Shown here: piece after piece, positions 1-8,099 of the stretch
Numbering within the stretch: position 1 is the stretch's first letter
Layout of the letters: every line of letters begins with the position of its first letter
NCBI GenBank assembly: GCA_900758845.1
Contig: CAAESW010000069.1
Span: 1-25,476 of the forward strand
Direction: 5' to 3'
DNA length: 25,476 bases
From: an uncultured Collinsella sp.
GTDB lineage: Bacteria; Actinomycetota; Coriobacteriia; Coriobacteriales; Coriobacteriaceae
Translations under genes and position numbers: made by a program
Notes under the pieces: model-generated
Told to the model about the DNA's origin: nothing
Databases searched by the model: none
What the model saw: the letters and a program-made list of their open reading frames with translations, nothing else

Positions 1-36
1 GAGATAGTCGAGAGGCGCGGCCTCAAGAAGGAGTAA
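1..36 (+). CDS. C-terminal tail of an unidentified gene (partial)
   Basis: Frame 1 reads EIVERRGLKKE and then a TAA stop at 34-36. The charged, Lys/Arg-rich ending is typical of a soluble protein tail. Only eleven residues are visible, so the product cannot be named, and a chance open frame is possible. If real, the gene converges on the minus-strand tRNA gene that follows. No clear terminator hairpin is visible between 37 and 117. Confidence 0.35.
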   Translation, partial: EIVERRGLKKE

Positions 37-117
37 CATCGGGGCTTGCAGCGACGGACCTCAGGACACTCTTACACCACGTCTGCGCGCGCCACCCTGG
101 GAGCCTTTTCAATCAAG

Positions 118-193
118 TGGTGGGCGATGAGGGATTCGAACCCCCAGCCTTGTGCGTGTAAAGCACCTGCGCTAACCGTTGCGCCAATCGCCC
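118..193 (-). tRNA. tRNA-Val (anticodon UAC)
   Basis: On the minus strand the sequence folds as a 76-nt cloverleaf. The acceptor stem GGGCGAT pairs fully with ATCGCCC, the D stem is GCGC/GCGC, and the T arm is GGGGG-TTCGAAT-CCCTC. The anticodon loop is TTTACAC, giving anticodon UAC (plus-strand positions 158-160), which reads valine GUA codons. The outermost anticodon-stem pair (27-43) is a G-A mismatch. The 3' CCA is encoded (118-120) after discriminator A. Confidence 0.95.
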
Positions 194-203
194 GCAGGGA
201 TTG

Positions 204-232
204 AGTATAGCGGAAACCCCGTGCTGTTCACC
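204..232 (-). promoter_or_regulatory. Probable promoter of tRNA-Val
   Basis: Read on the minus strand, a TATACT -10 box (204-209) lies 10 nt before the tRNA 5' end. A GGTGAA -35-like box (227-232) is 17 bp further upstream. An inverted repeat TAGCGG/CCGCTA overlaps the same stretch. It could be a weak end for the upstream asnB transcript, but it has no T tract. Confidence 0.6.
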
Positions 233-250
233 GCTAATTCATAACGAAAC

Positions 251-2119
251 TTACGCGGCGACTTCGGCGCCCTTGTCCTCGTCGATAAAGAAGCGCTTGT
301 ACCAGATGAGGAACGTCAGCGTGGTATAGATCTTGCGCTGGTTGAGCGCGCGACCCTCAAAGTGGTCGTCAAGCAGTTTCATGAGCGCATCGGTGTCAAA
401 GAAATCGGCAGCCCACGGTGCGGTGAAGTATTCCTTTACGTAGTCGTAGTACTTTTGCTCACGCAGCCAGAACTTGACCGGTACGGGGAAGCCCACCTTC
501 TTGCGCGTTGCCCACTCGTCGGGCAGCGTGCGGTTGGCAGCGTGACGCAGGACGAGCTTGCAGCCTTCTTCGTTAACACGGTAGTTGGCGGGAATGTGCT
601 CGGCAAACTCCATGACCTTCTTGTCTAGGAACGGGACGCGGAGCTCCAGAGAATGCGCCATGCACATCTTGTCGGCCTTGAGCAGAATGTCGCCCGGCAG
701 CCACATGTTCATATCCAAATACTGTTTCTTGGAAAGCTCGCAGCAATCGGGAACCTGCTTGTAGTACTCGGCGCACATCTCGGCGGCGTTCTTGCCGGTG
801 TCATAAGCGGGCTTGAGCACCTCGTCGACCTCGGAGGGGTCGAACACCTTTGCCTGACCCACATACCAGCGCTCGGGAACCTCGGCGCATTTCGTCAGGA
901 AGTTGTGGCCCTTAAAGTAGGGGAGATGCTGAACGAGCGAGCCCAGGGCGCGACGTACGCCGAGCGGCACGCGCTTCTTAAAGGAGCGCATCTCGGGGGT
1001 GTCCTCGTACCACTCGTAGCCGGCAAACAGCTCGTCGGCACCCTCGCCCGAAAGGACGACGGTGACCTCTTCGGAAGCCATCTGCGCCAGATAGTACAGC
1101 GGCACGCTGGACAGGTTCGATTGCGGCTCGTCCATGTGATACTGGATATCGGGCAGTGCATCGAAGAACTCGTCGGCGGTAATCATCTTGCGCACGTTCT
1201 TGATGCCCAGCTTGTCGGAAAGCTCGGCAGCGTAGTTGGTCTCGTTGAAGTTCTTGTAATCAAAGCCGACAGAATACGTGGTGTCGGGCATGAGACAGGC
1301 GGCAATGTAGCTGGAGTCCACGCCGCCAGAAAGGAACGAGCCCACCTTAACATCGGCGATTCGGTGTGCAGCGACGCTTTCGTGCACGACCTTGTCGCAC
1401 TCGTCCACGTACTCCTCGAAGGTCTTGGAGTTGTCGTCGGTGAAGTCACAGCTCCAGTAACGCTTGATGTCCATGGTGTTGGTCGTCAGGTCATACGTAA
1501 AGCAATGCGCCGGGGCAAGCTTGAACACGCCCTTAAAGAAGGTCTCCTCCGTGGCGGGGAATTGCAGCGTCAGGTAGGGGCGCAGCGCGTCGTGGTTGAC
1601 AGCCTTCTCAAACTTGGGATGGTCCAGGAAGCTCTTGATCTCGGAGCCAAATAGCAGCGAGCCATCGGATGCCTGGTAGTAATAGAACGGCTTGATACCA
1701 AAGATGTCGCGAGCGCCAAAGAGCTTATTCTTGTTCTGGTCGTGAATCACGAACGCGTACATGCCGCGCAGGCGGTTGACCAGGTCCTCGCCCCACTCCT
1801 CGTAACCGTGTACCAGGACCTCGGTATCGGCGTTGCAGTGGAAGGCGTAGCCGGCTGCCTCCAGCTCGGCGCGAAGCTCCTGGAAGTTGTAGATCTCTCC
1901 GTTGAAGACAATCGTGACCTTGCCGTCGTCGCTCGACATGGGCTGAGCTCCAGCTTCGGAAAGATCAAGAATCGAAAGACGACGGAAGCCAAGGGCAACG
2001 TTGTCGACGATATGCTGGCCGCCCATATCGGGACCACGGTGGATGATGCGATTCATCATAGCCGTGAGAACCAGCTCACTCTGTTCATCTGTACCGGTAA
2101 AACCGACAAAACCGCACAT
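251..2119 (-). CDS. asnB: Asparagine synthetase (glutamine-hydrolysing)
   Basis: Makes asparagine from aspartate, ATP and glutamine in the cytoplasm. The protein has 622 residues. It starts MCGFVGF, whose Cys2 becomes the N-terminal nucleophile of the class II glutaminase after Met removal. This fixes the start at 2119 even though the frame stays open to 2254. An AAAGGA ribosome binding site lies just upstream. The glutaminase domain (about 1-200) shows RGPD, FNGEIYN and the NADTE segment. The synthetase domain has the pyrophosphate loop SGGVDSS at 264-270 and SGEGADELFAGYEW after it. Length fits the larger bacterial AsnB group. It is transcribed alone: a terminator for the upstream transporter gene separates the two. 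The neighbouring transporter may supply glutamine or a related amino acid, which is inference. Confidence 0.96.
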   Translation of the reverse strand: MCGFVGFTGTDEQSELVLTAMMNRIIHRGPDMGGQHIVDNVALGFRRLSILDLSEAGAQPMSSDDGKVTIVFNGEIYNFQELRAELEAAGYAFHCNADTEVLVHGYEEWGEDLVNRLRGMYAFVIHDQNKNKLFGARDIFGIKPFYYYQASDGSLLFGSEIKSFLDHPKFEKAVNHDALRPYLTLQFPATEETFFKGVFKLAPAHCFTYDLTTNTMDIKRYWSCDFTDDNSKTFEEYVDECDKVVHESVAAHRIADVKVGSFLSGGVDSSYIAACLMPDTTYSVGFDYKNFNETNYAAELSDKLGIKNVRKMITADEFFDALPDIQYHMDEPQSNLSSVPLYYLAQMASEEVTVVLSGEGADELFAGYEWYEDTPEMRSFKKRVPLGVRRALGSLVQHLPYFKGHNFLTKCAEVPERWYVGQAKVFDPSEVDEVLKPAYDTGKNAAEMCAEYYKQVPDCCELSKKQYLDMNMWLPGDILLKADKMCMAHSLELRVPFLDKKVMEFAEHIPANYRVNEEGCKLVLRHAANRTLPDEWATRKKVGFPVPVKFWLREQKYYDYVKEYFTAPWAADFFDTDALMKLLDDHFEGRALNQRKIYTTLTFLIWYKRFFIDEDKGAEVAA

Positions 2120-2244
2120 GCAAGATCCTTTCTGCTGACGGCTCAGGTGTACTGCCGCAAGGATTGTGGCAGCTGATGTCAAATAATCTTTACTATCATG
2201 CCAATCTTTTGTTTCGTGATAGGGCATAAGCGTCGAGCGAACCG

Positions 2245-2289
2245 AAAAAACCACGGCCCGATCTTCAGGCGAAGCGGCGGGCCGTGGTT
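2245..2289 (-). terminator. Intrinsic terminator of the ABC transporter gene
   Basis: A perfect 12-bp inverted repeat (2249-2260 with 2278-2289, core CCACGGCCCG/CGGGCCGTGG) has a 17-nt loop. The run of six A on the plus strand at 2245-2250 becomes a U tract on the minus-strand transcript. It lies just after the transporter stop at 2311 and before the asnB leader, so asnB probably needs its own promoter in 2120-2245. Confidence 0.88.
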
Positions 2290-2310
2290 GCGAATGCTAT
2301 GTATGAGCGG

Positions 2311-4359
2311 TTAGCGCTTGCTGCGCTCGGCGAGACGGTGCTCCACCTTGGTGACGATGTGGATGAGCGGAATCGTCACGACCAGATAGTAAAGTGCGGC
2401 GCAAATGTAGGGCGTAATGTTGCCCGTGGTGGCCGTGAGGTTTTTGGAGAACAGCATGAGCTCCATGACGCCAACGCTCGAAAGCAGTGAAGTGTCCTTG
2501 TACAGCATAACGAACTCGCTGGTCATAGTTGGTATAACGTAACGTACGGCTTGTGGGATCACGATGCGCGACATAACTTGGGACCAAGTCATGCCAAGCG
2601 AGTAGGCAGCTTCCGCTTGGCCATGCGGTACGCTCTCGATACCGGCGCGGAAAATCTCGGCAAGATAGGCCGAGCAGTTGATGGCGAGCACGCCAACGCC
2701 GAGCGGCAGATTGGGCACGTTGAGACCGATCATAGGGAACCCAAAGAACGCAATGTAGATCTGCAGGAAGAGCGGGGTTCCACGCAGGACGTTGATGTAT
2801 GTTACGGCGATGCCGCGCAGCATACGACTATGACTGATTTTCATAAAGGCAAACAGCAAGCCGATGGGGATGGCGAGCGGAAAACCGATGGCGGTCACGG
2901 CAAGTGCTATGCCCCAGCCCTTAAAGAGCGAGGCGATTGAGGTGACGACAATCTGCGGCTTGCAGAACATGCCCAAAAACGGGTTGGAGTTCCACGCGGC
3001 AACCCAAGGCTGGGCATCGAGCCAGGCGACGATTTCTTGCACCATGGTGCTCTCCGAGACGCTGATGGTGGGGCTCTCGGGAAGATCTCGCTTGTCGCCG
3101 TCGGCGACATAGCTGCCGGTGACGGCATAGGCACCCGCGTTGCTCGGGAATACGACGTCGGGGACAACAACGCGAATCTGCGAGCCGGCAGCGACGAGAT
3201 CGGCGAACTTGATGACGAGCTTTGAGCCGTCCAGCGAGCACGATGCCTTGACACCCGTCTGGTTCAGTCCGTCGAGCAGCGTGACCTTAACATCGGTGCT
3301 TTCAAACGATCCGCCCTCGGGCAGCTCAAGCTCAATTTGCGAAACGTCGCCCTCGTCGCTACCCGTTGTCGCTTCCCAGGTCAGGCGGGTTGCGATGCCG
3401 CCGAGCACGCCGTTGCCGCCGTCTTCGTTTGACTTGGCGGTCGCCGAGGTGACGGCAAGTGAAGCGCCTGTCGCGTCGTCTGAGCTCGAGGCGTCCTCGT
3501 TATCGGACCCGCTCGTGGGTGCCATGCCAAACCACTTCTCGTACAGTTTGTCATAGGCACCGGAGCTCTTGATCTTGGCAAGGGCATCGTTGATGGCCTG
3601 TGTCAGCCCGGGGTTGTCTTTAGAGACGGCGATGCCAAACTGCTCGCCCGTCGGAACCTCTTTGATGATCTCCATACCGGTAAAGGAGTTTGAAACCATC
3701 CACTGTTCAACGGGCAGATCGCATACGACCGCCTGGCACTGACCACTCATGACGGCGGTGAAGGCTGCCGTCCAGTCGTCAAAGTTGACGGTAGTTGCCT
3801 GCGGCAGGTTCTCGATTGCCCACTCCTCGGACGTGGTGCCCGACTGCACGGCAATTTTGACGCCCGGCGCGTTGAGGCTATCGACCGTGTCGTATCCAGT
3901 GTTCTTTGCAACTGCGACGCCCTGGTTGGAGTCGATATAGGGATCGGTGAAGTCGACCTCTTCCTTGCGCTCGTCGGTAATCGTGATGTTACATGCGCCG
4001 ACATCGGTCTTTACACCCTGCTTGACCATGGGGATAATGCCGTCGAACTTTTGCGCCGGCAAGTAGTTGAGCTCCAGACCGAGCTCGTCTGCGATCATAC
4101 CCATGAGTTCATAGGTAAAGCCCTGGTCTTCGCCGGAATCGTTGACGTATTCAAACGGGGGCGTGGCCAAGTCACTTGCGACGGTGAGCTTGCCATGCTC
4201 GACGAGTGTGTAGGTGCTCGAGGCGTTCTGGGAGGACGAACAGCCGCTCGCGCCGATGACGGTGGCGAGGGCCACAACGACCGTCGCGAAGGCACAGACG
4301 ATGTGCCGGGTCAACTGGACGCGTGCCGAGTGATGGCGACGCTCGAAGTGTCGTTTCAT
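2311..4359 (-). CDS. Polar amino-acid ABC transporter, binding protein fused to permease
   Basis: Likely an importer of glutamine or a similar polar amino acid, with binding protein and channel in one 682-residue chain. The start at 4359 is chosen for its AAAGGA ribosome binding site and because the signal peptide then begins MKRHFERR. A hydrophobic stretch ends in ASGC, a lipobox with Cys40. Residues about 50-280 are a family 3 solute-binding domain, with LTVASDLATPPFEYV near its start and YEKWFG at its end. Residues about 300-435 are a beta-rich, low-complexity-flanked region I do not recognise. Residues about 465-675 are a HisM/GlnP-type permease with several membrane helices and the EAA loop (EAAYSLGMTW, from about 582), which docks the ATPase. 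No ATPase gene is in the window, so the partner must be elsewhere. The fused layout is known in some Gram-positive glutamine transporters. Confidence 0.9.
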   Translation of the reverse strand: MKRHFERRHHSARVQLTRHIVCAFATVVVALATVIGASGCSSSQNASSTYTLVEHGKLTVASDLATPPFEYVNDSGEDQGFTYELMGMIADELGLELNYLPAQKFDGIIPMVKQGVKTDVGACNITITDERKEEVDFTDPYIDSNQGVAVAKNTGYDTVDSLNAPGVKIAVQSGTTSEEWAIENLPQATTVNFDDWTAAFTAVMSGQCQAVVCDLPVEQWMVSNSFTGMEIIKEVPTGEQFGIAVSKDNPGLTQAINDALAKIKSSGAYDKLYEKWFGMAPTSGSDNEDASSSDDATGASLAVTSATAKSNEDGGNGVLGGIATRLTWEATTGSDEGDVSQIELELPEGGSFESTDVKVTLLDGLNQTGVKASCSLDGSKLVIKFADLVAAGSQIRVVVPDVVFPSNAGAYAVTGSYVADGDKRDLPESPTISVSESTMVQEIVAWLDAQPWVAAWNSNPFLGMFCKPQIVVTSIASLFKGWGIALAVTAIGFPLAIPIGLLFAFMKISHSRMLRGIAVTYINVLRGTPLFLQIYIAFFGFPMIGLNVPNLPLGVGVLAINCSAYLAEIFRAGIESVPHGQAEAAYSLGMTWSQVMSRIVIPQAVRYVIPTMTSEFVMLYKDTSLLSSVGVMELMLFSKNLTATTGNITPYICAALYYLVVTIPLIHIVTKVEHRLAERSKR

Positions 4360-4643
4360 CTGGAATCCTTTGCTTGGGCATGATGGGTCGGCATTGTGGG
4401 TCAATGAGGCACATCAAGACATTTGGATAAAGAATAGCACCCAGATTTCCTTGTTTTTACGTGGGGTGAACACTGTTGTCATTTATTAACCCACGACGCA
4501 GTCCATGCAATTTTTTAGAAGGCTGCAGTACGCGCAAGGTCAGGTGGCATATTAGGATGGTTGATAATACAGAATGTTTCATCGTTTCTGCCGCGGGACG
4601 TCTTTTGCCCTTTAAGGCTGAATTTAGCGAGAGAGGTCTTTGT

Positions 4644-6161
4644 ATGTCGAGTCCGACACAAGAGAAGCTAACTCTGATGCGCTATATAGAGTTGCTCGAG
4701 GAAGATGACCTTGTTGTTTCCAGACCGAGCGCTTCGTGCGACCAGCGCATTGAGTTTGCGACTGATGACTCGAGCCAGGTGCGTTCGGGCACGTTGTTTG
4801 TCTGCAAGGGCCGCGCGTTTAAGCGTGAGTACCTGCTTTCGGCAATCGCCGATGGCGCCGTGGCCTACGTTTCCGAGGTCGATTACGATGTTGATCTTCC
4901 CGCGGTGATTGTGAGTGATGTTCGTCGCACGCTCGCCGTGGTGGCAGATGCCTTTTATGGGCACCCGTCGGGTAAGGTGAAGGTCTGCGCCTTCACAGGC
5001 ACCAAGGGCAAGTCGACCTGCAGCTTTTATCTGCGCGGCATTCTCGCCAACGAGGCCAAGCTTACGGGCTGTCATCGACCCGCTCTTAATACGGGCATTG
5101 AGTTCGACGACGGCATCGAGGCAGGCCCTTCCAAACTGACGACCCCCGAATCCTTCCTGCTGCAGTCTCGCATCGCACATGCCGCGGAGGCGGGTGCCCC
5201 GTGGCTGGTTATGGAGGCATCGAGCCAGGGCCTCAAATACGAGCGCACAGGCAAGATCGCCTTTGAAGTCGGCGCCTTTACCAATATCGGCGAGGATCAC
5301 ATTTCGCCGATTGAGCATCCGACGCTCGAGGATTACTTTGCCAGCAAGCTCAAAATCTTCTCGCAGAGCCGTTTTGCCGTGGTCAATCTCGATATGGATA
5401 AGGTCGATCGCGTGCTCGAGGCGGCATCTCGTTGCGAACGTACGGTGACGTTCTCCCTGACCGACGAGCGTGCCGACGTGCTTGCGCTGGCGATTCGTAA
5501 TGGTGACTGCGGCGTGGTGGCAACGGTGCGCACGCCCCGCTTTACGCGCGACATTGTGATTCCCACGCCGGTTAAATTCAATGTGTCCAACGCGCTTGCC
5601 GCTATTGCCTGCGCCGAGGCCCTGGGCATTTCCGAAGAGGGTGTCGTTCACGGCTTTGAGGGCGTCTTCGTTCCCGGCCGTATGGAGCTCTATCCGTCCG
5701 TATCGGGCAAAATCTTGGGTATCGTCGATTTTGCACATAACGGCATGAGCCTCGAGACACTCCTGCGCGACTTGCGCGAGAACTATCCCGAGCGCGAGCT
5801 GGCGGTTGTATTTGGCGCTACGGGCGGTAAGGGTGTCGATCGACGCACCACGATGGGCATCGCCGCTGGCAAGTATGCCGACCGAATCGTGATTACCGAG
5901 GACGACCCCGGCCCCGAGAACGTCGAGGATATTTGCGCCGAGATCGCGCACAACGTTCAAGCGCAGGGAAATGATAACTGGCAAATCGTGACTGATCGCG
6001 TTGCCGCTATCGAGACTGCCGTGCGCGAAACCGTCCGTCCTGCCGTGGTCATCGTGACCGGTAAGGGCGAGGAAGAGCGCATGCTGCGCAAGAACGGACC
6101 CGAGCCTTGCGAGCGCGACGGTTCGATTCTCAAGCGCACCCTTGCGGCGTACGACGCCTAA
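4644..6161 (+). CDS. murE: MurE-type UDP-MurNAc-tripeptide ligase
   Basis: A Mur ligase that adds the third amino acid to UDP-MurNAc-L-Ala-D-Glu using ATP in the cytoplasm. The start at 4644 gives 505 residues, close to the usual MurE length of about 490-500, with AGAGAGG at 4630-4636 as ribosome binding site. The frame is open upstream to 4476, but that part does not look like MurE. The ATP loop GTKGKST is at 119-125. The DYFASKLKIF segment carries the lysine expected to be carbamylated. In place of the DNPR amino-acid selection motif of diaminopimelate-adding enzymes there is DDPGPEN (420-426), so the added residue may not be meso-diaminopimelate. It is first in a run of same-strand genes ending with dtd and lies outside a division and cell-wall cluster, so it could be a MurE paralogue. 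Confidence 0.88.
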   Translation: MSSPTQEKLTLMRYIELLEEDDLVVSRPSASCDQRIEFATDDSSQVRSGTLFVCKGRAFKREYLLSAIADGAVAYVSEVDYDVDLPAVIVSDVRRTLAVVADAFYGHPSGKVKVCAFTGTKGKSTCSFYLRGILANEAKLTGCHRPALNTGIEFDDGIEAGPSKLTTPESFLLQSRIAHAAEAGAPWLVMEASSQGLKYERTGKIAFEVGAFTNIGEDHISPIEHPTLEDYFASKLKIFSQSRFAVVNLDMDKVDRVLEAASRCERTVTFSLTDERADVLALAIRNGDCGVVATVRTPRFTRDIVIPTPVKFNVSNALAAIACAEALGISEEGVVHGFEGVFVPGRMELYPSVSGKILGIVDFAHNGMSLETLLRDLRENYPERELAVVFGATGGKGVDRRTTMGIAAGKYADRIVITEDDPGPENVEDICAEIAHNVQAQGNDNWQIVTDRVAAIETAVRETVRPAVVIVTGKGEEERMLRKNGPEPCERDGSILKRTLAAYDA

Positions 6162-6195
6162 GACCAGAAGCCCCTTCTACGTAAATGGAGTGACC

Positions 6196-7107
6196 ATGTC
6201 CCACAATACCCTGCCGACCGTCGCTGAGCTTTCGGGCGAGATGCGCGAGCGTCTTGCCAAGGTTAAGTACGTCTTTACCGACCTGGACGCCACGATGCTC
6301 GCACCCGGCTCGTGCGTGCTGCGCGACAACGACGGCAACCCCTCGACCAAGCTCGTCGAGGCTGTCGTGGCACTTGCCCGCGCCGGCATACAGGTGGTCC
6401 CCACCTCGGGCCGCAACCGCACCATGATCCACGAGGATGCGCGCGTGCTCGGCCTCAACTCCTACATCGGCGAGATGGGTGGTCTGGTCATGTACGACCT
6501 CAAGGCCAACGATTGGGAGTATCTGACCGGCGATATGCCCTACGACCCCGCCTGCGGCCTCACACCGCATCAGGTGATCGAGCAGACCGGCGTGTGCGAG
6601 AAGATTCTTGCCCGCTGGCCGCACAAGATCGAGTACCACAACGACATGTCGACTGGCTACAAGTACCGCGAGGTCACCGTCGGCATGCGCGGCGATGTGC
6701 CCGACGACGAGGTCCAGGCCATTCTTGACGAGGCCGGCTGCGGCCTGGTCTGGGCCTGCAACGGCCACCTGACGCATCTGTCCAAGCCGACGACGCTCGA
6801 GCTCGAACGCGTCGAGGATGGCCGCGCGTTTAACATCAATCCCGCCGGCCTCAACAAGGGCCTTGCCATCGCACGTTTCTGTGAGCACCTGGGTATCGAG
6901 CGCGAGGAGACGCTGGCGCTCGGCGATTCCGAGTCCGACTTCTACATGGCTGACCACGTGGGCACGTTCTGCCTGGTCGAGAACGGTTTGACCAGCGCCG
7001 GCGCGCCCGAGTTCCTGGATGCTTGCGATAACGCCTACGTCACGCGCGGCAAGATTGTCGATGGCTGGGCGGCAACGGCAGAGCTGCTCGTCGCGGCCCG
7101 TTCGTAG
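6196..7107 (+). CDS. HAD-superfamily phosphatase, Cof/SPP-like
   Basis: A cytoplasmic Mg-dependent phosphatase of the haloacid dehalogenase superfamily, 303 residues. The start at 6196 follows a TGGAG site at 6186-6190. Motif I is FTDLDATML, with nucleophile Asp29 and acid/base Asp31. Motif II is the Thr/Ser in PTSGRNR, motif III the lysine in NKGLAI, and motif IV GDSESDFYM. The large insert between motifs II and III fits the C2 cap of the Cof, sucrose-phosphate and mannosyl-phosphoglycerate phosphatase group. The substrate cannot be read from sequence. The gene is 34 bp after murE and is probably co-transcribed with it. Its 3' end (TAG at 7105-7107) touches a GTG that opens the next frame, but the next gene more likely starts at 7161. 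Confidence 0.85.
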   Translation: MSHNTLPTVAELSGEMRERLAKVKYVFTDLDATMLAPGSCVLRDNDGNPSTKLVEAVVALARAGIQVVPTSGRNRTMIHEDARVLGLNSYIGEMGGLVMYDLKANDWEYLTGDMPYDPACGLTPHQVIEQTGVCEKILARWPHKIEYHNDMSTGYKYREVTVGMRGDVPDDEVQAILDEAGCGLVWACNGHLTHLSKPTTLELERVEDGRAFNINPAGLNKGLAIARFCEHLGIEREETLALGDSESDFYMADHVGTFCLVENGLTSAGAPEFLDACDNAYVTRGKIVDGWAATAELLVAARS

Positions 7108-7160
7108 TGCGGTCCTATCGCGCTGAGCCATATCTTTTCGAGAGAGAATCTGGTGAGGTA

Positions 7161-8045
7161 ATGTCCGATATCGAGAATCTGGCTGGCGACACACGTCCCA
7201 TTGGCGTATTCGACTCGGGTCTGGGCGGTCTGACGGTTGCGCGCGCGATTGCGACGGCGTTGCCGCACGAGTCCGTCTACTACTTTGGCGACACCAAGCG
7301 CTGCCCCTACGGCACCCGCACCGAGGACGAGGTGCGCTCGTTTGCACTGCAGGCGGGCCGTTGGCTGTCGAAGCACGACGTCAAGATCATGGTCATCGCC
7401 TGCAATACGGCGACCGCTGCGGCCTTGCGTTTGGCCCAGCAGGTGCTCGACGTCCCCGTCATCGGTGTGATCGCACCGGGCGCACGCGCGGCAATCAACA
7501 GCACCCGCACGCGCCGGGTGGGCGTGCTCGCCACCAACCTCACCATTCGCTCAGGTGCTTACACGCGTGCCATTCAGGACCTGGATGCCGGCGTCGACGT
7601 ATACGGCTGCCCTGCCTCGAGTTTTGTCGAGGTCGTTGAGCACGAGCTCGCCTCGGGTGCGCATCTGCAAGAGCAGTGGCTCGAGAACGAGGACATCTTT
7701 GATACGCCTGCCGTACGCGCGCTGGTCGGTGCCACGGTTGAACCGCTGCGCGACCACGGCATCGATACCGTGGTGCTCGGCTGCACGCATTTTCCGCTGC
7801 TCGTGGGGCCTATTCGCCATGCACTGGGTCCCGGAGTGCGCGTGGTGAGCTCCGCCGAGGAGACCACGCGTGAGCTGACCGATATTCTCACGCGCCGCGA
7901 GCAGCTGGCGGGCGACGCAGCCGAGCCGCAGCATCGTTTTGCAACGACGGCCGATAACATTGCCGAGTTTGCGGTGGCGGGCAGCTTTATCTTTGGTCAG
8001 CCGCTCAAGAGCATCGAACATATCGATATCGATGAGCTGAAATAG
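7161..8045 (+). CDS. murI: Glutamate racemase
   Basis: Interconverts L- and D-glutamate, supplying D-Glu for peptidoglycan. The start at 7161 gives 294 residues, slightly longer than the usual 265-285. A GTG at 7107 in the same frame would add 18 residues unlike the family. GVFDSGLGGLTV carries the catalytic Asp18-Ser19 pair. The two proton-shuttling cysteines are in ACNTATAA (Cys81) and GCTHFPLL (Cys208, with His210). GDTKRCPYG is also family-typical. The C-terminal 25 residues extend past the racemase core. Its position behind a murE-like ligase links both to D-Glu-containing precursor synthesis. Confidence 0.96.
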   Translation: MSDIENLAGDTRPIGVFDSGLGGLTVARAIATALPHESVYYFGDTKRCPYGTRTEDEVRSFALQAGRWLSKHDVKIMVIACNTATAAALRLAQQVLDVPVIGVIAPGARAAINSTRTRRVGVLATNLTIRSGAYTRAIQDLDAGVDVYGCPASSFVEVVEHELASGAHLQEQWLENEDIFDTPAVRALVGATVEPLRDHGIDTVVLGCTHFPLLVGPIRHALGPGVRVVSSAEETTRELTDILTRREQLAGDAAEPQHRFATTADNIAEFAVAGSFIFGQPLKSIEHIDIDELK

Positions 8046-8099
8046 ATAAAAGGTCACCGACCAAAAGCTCACGTTCACCTTTTGCCGAAAGGATTTTCC

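Noticed and set aside
653..1654. 333-codon plus-strand open frame opposite asnB
   Set aside because: Lies entirely within asnB, whose active-site motifs are intact on the other strand.
2120..2254. 45-residue N-terminal extension of asnB
   Set aside because: The glutaminase needs Cys directly after the initiator Met, which is only true for the start at 2119.
4476..4643. 56-residue N-terminal extension of murE
   Set aside because: The extra residues do not resemble MurE, and the start at 4644 has a suitable ribosome binding site and normal length.
4668..7347. Long minus-strand open frames opposite murE and the HAD gene
   Set aside because: Both opposing plus-strand genes carry complete family motifs; the minus frames have none.
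8048..8083. AAAAGGT/ACCTTTT inverted repeat between murI and rph as a terminator
   Set aside because: The 7-bp stem is A/T-rich with a 22-nt loop and overlaps the rph ribosome binding region; too weak to call.
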